Positions 5,511 to 5,645 of a stretch of 5,645 nucleotides of DNA are shown in pieces. The translations under genes were made by a program, and so were the position numbers. The notes below the pieces were generated by a model. It searched no databases and was not told the origin of the DNA. It worked only from the letters and a program-made list of their open reading frames with translations. Numbering within the stretch: the stretch's first letter is position 1; every line of letters starts with the position of its first letter. The DNA is from Klenkia sp. Its GTDB lineage: Bacteria; Actinomycetota; Actinomycetes; Mycobacteriales; Geodermatophilaceae. Location of the stretch: NCBI GenBank assembly GCA_025966215.1, contig JAOPVM010000142.1, forward strand, positions 1-5,645. The letters are read 5' to 3'.

Positions 5511-5645
5511 CTACAGGTACTGGCCGGTGTTCGTCGCGGTGTCGATGGCCCGGCCGCTCTCGTTGCCCTTGCCGCTGATCAGCGTGCGGATGTAGACGAT
5601 CCGCTCGCCCTTCTTGCCCGAGATCCGCGCCCAGTCGTCGGGGTT
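5511..5645 (-). CDS. arc: Proteasome-associated AAA+ ATPase (ARC/Mpa), C-terminal 44 residues
   Basis: This is the 3' end of the gene for the hexameric ATPase that binds Pup through N-terminal coiled coils, unfolds the substrate and feeds it into the 20S barrel. The readable residues are [20 protein letters not shown], then [15 protein letters not shown] and TATNTGQYL, with a TAG stop at 5513-5511. The [22 protein letters not shown] block closely matches mycobacterial Mpa. The terminal GQYL is the HbYX-like docking tail that inserts into pockets of the alpha ring, so the tail is intact. The AAA+ domain, OB domains and coiled coil lie outside the window, beyond position 5645. The hairpin at 5463-5496 follows directly. 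Called arc, the common name outside mycobacteria (mpa in Mycobacterium). The fragment is short but the identification is firm. Confidence 0.95.
   Translation of the reverse strand, partial: NPDDWARISGKKGERIVYIRTLISGKGNESGRAIDTATNTGQYL

Noticed and set aside
4963..5595. 210-codon plus-strand frame
   Set aside because: Arg/Pro-rich shadow opposite the lipoprotein gene and the arc 3' end.

Overview
The window is a high-GC actinobacterial Pup-proteasome locus. All genes are read from the minus strand, so gene order runs from high to low coordinates. Residue-level similarity of PafA, PrcA, PrcB, Pup, Dop and the Mpa/ARC tail to the mycobacterial proteins is clear. The GC content, the Pup sequence and the presence of an endonuclease VII-like gene between pup and prcB suggest a non-mycobacterial actinomycete, possibly Geodermatophilaceae or a relative. 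That taxonomic guess is inference only.

Layout in transcription order: the last 44 codons of the proteasomal ATPase gene arc/mpa (5645-5511), ending in the proteasome-docking GQYL tail; a strong GC hairpin (5496-5463); a secreted lipoprotein with two cysteine-rich repeats of the septum-formation-like type (5437-4592); dop, the Pup deamidase/depupylase (4547-3042); pup (2946-2737); an HNH/endonuclease VII-like gene split by an apparent one-base frameshift (2703-1955); prcB (1958-1110) and prcA (1106-234), the catalytic and structural 20S subunits; and the first 61 codons of pafA, the Pup ligase (183-1).

How the genes work together: Dop converts the C-terminal Gln of Pup to Glu, PafA ligates Pup to substrate lysines, the ATPase ring recognises pupylated substrates and unfolds them, and the PrcA/PrcB barrel degrades them. 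Dop also removes Pup. The endonuclease-like gene ends in a GTGA overlap with prcB, so it is wired into proteasome expression although its role is not established. The lipoprotein is physically inserted in the locus but has no evident biochemical link to it.

Regulation visible in the sequence: pup, prcB and prcA have good Shine-Dalgarno sequences. dop and pafA lack one and instead have a TANNNT -10-like hexamer 6-7 nt before the start codon, the arrangement expected for leaderless mRNAs. An AT-rich dip (26 of 60 bases G/C at 2701-2760) after pup contains TACAAT and may be an internal promoter for the endonuclease-prcB-prcA segment.

The core system is well known. The less explained parts are the frameshifted endonuclease gene, the duplicated-repeat lipoprotein and the leaderless-type promoters. 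No RNA gene, CRISPR array, insertion sequence or att site was seen.
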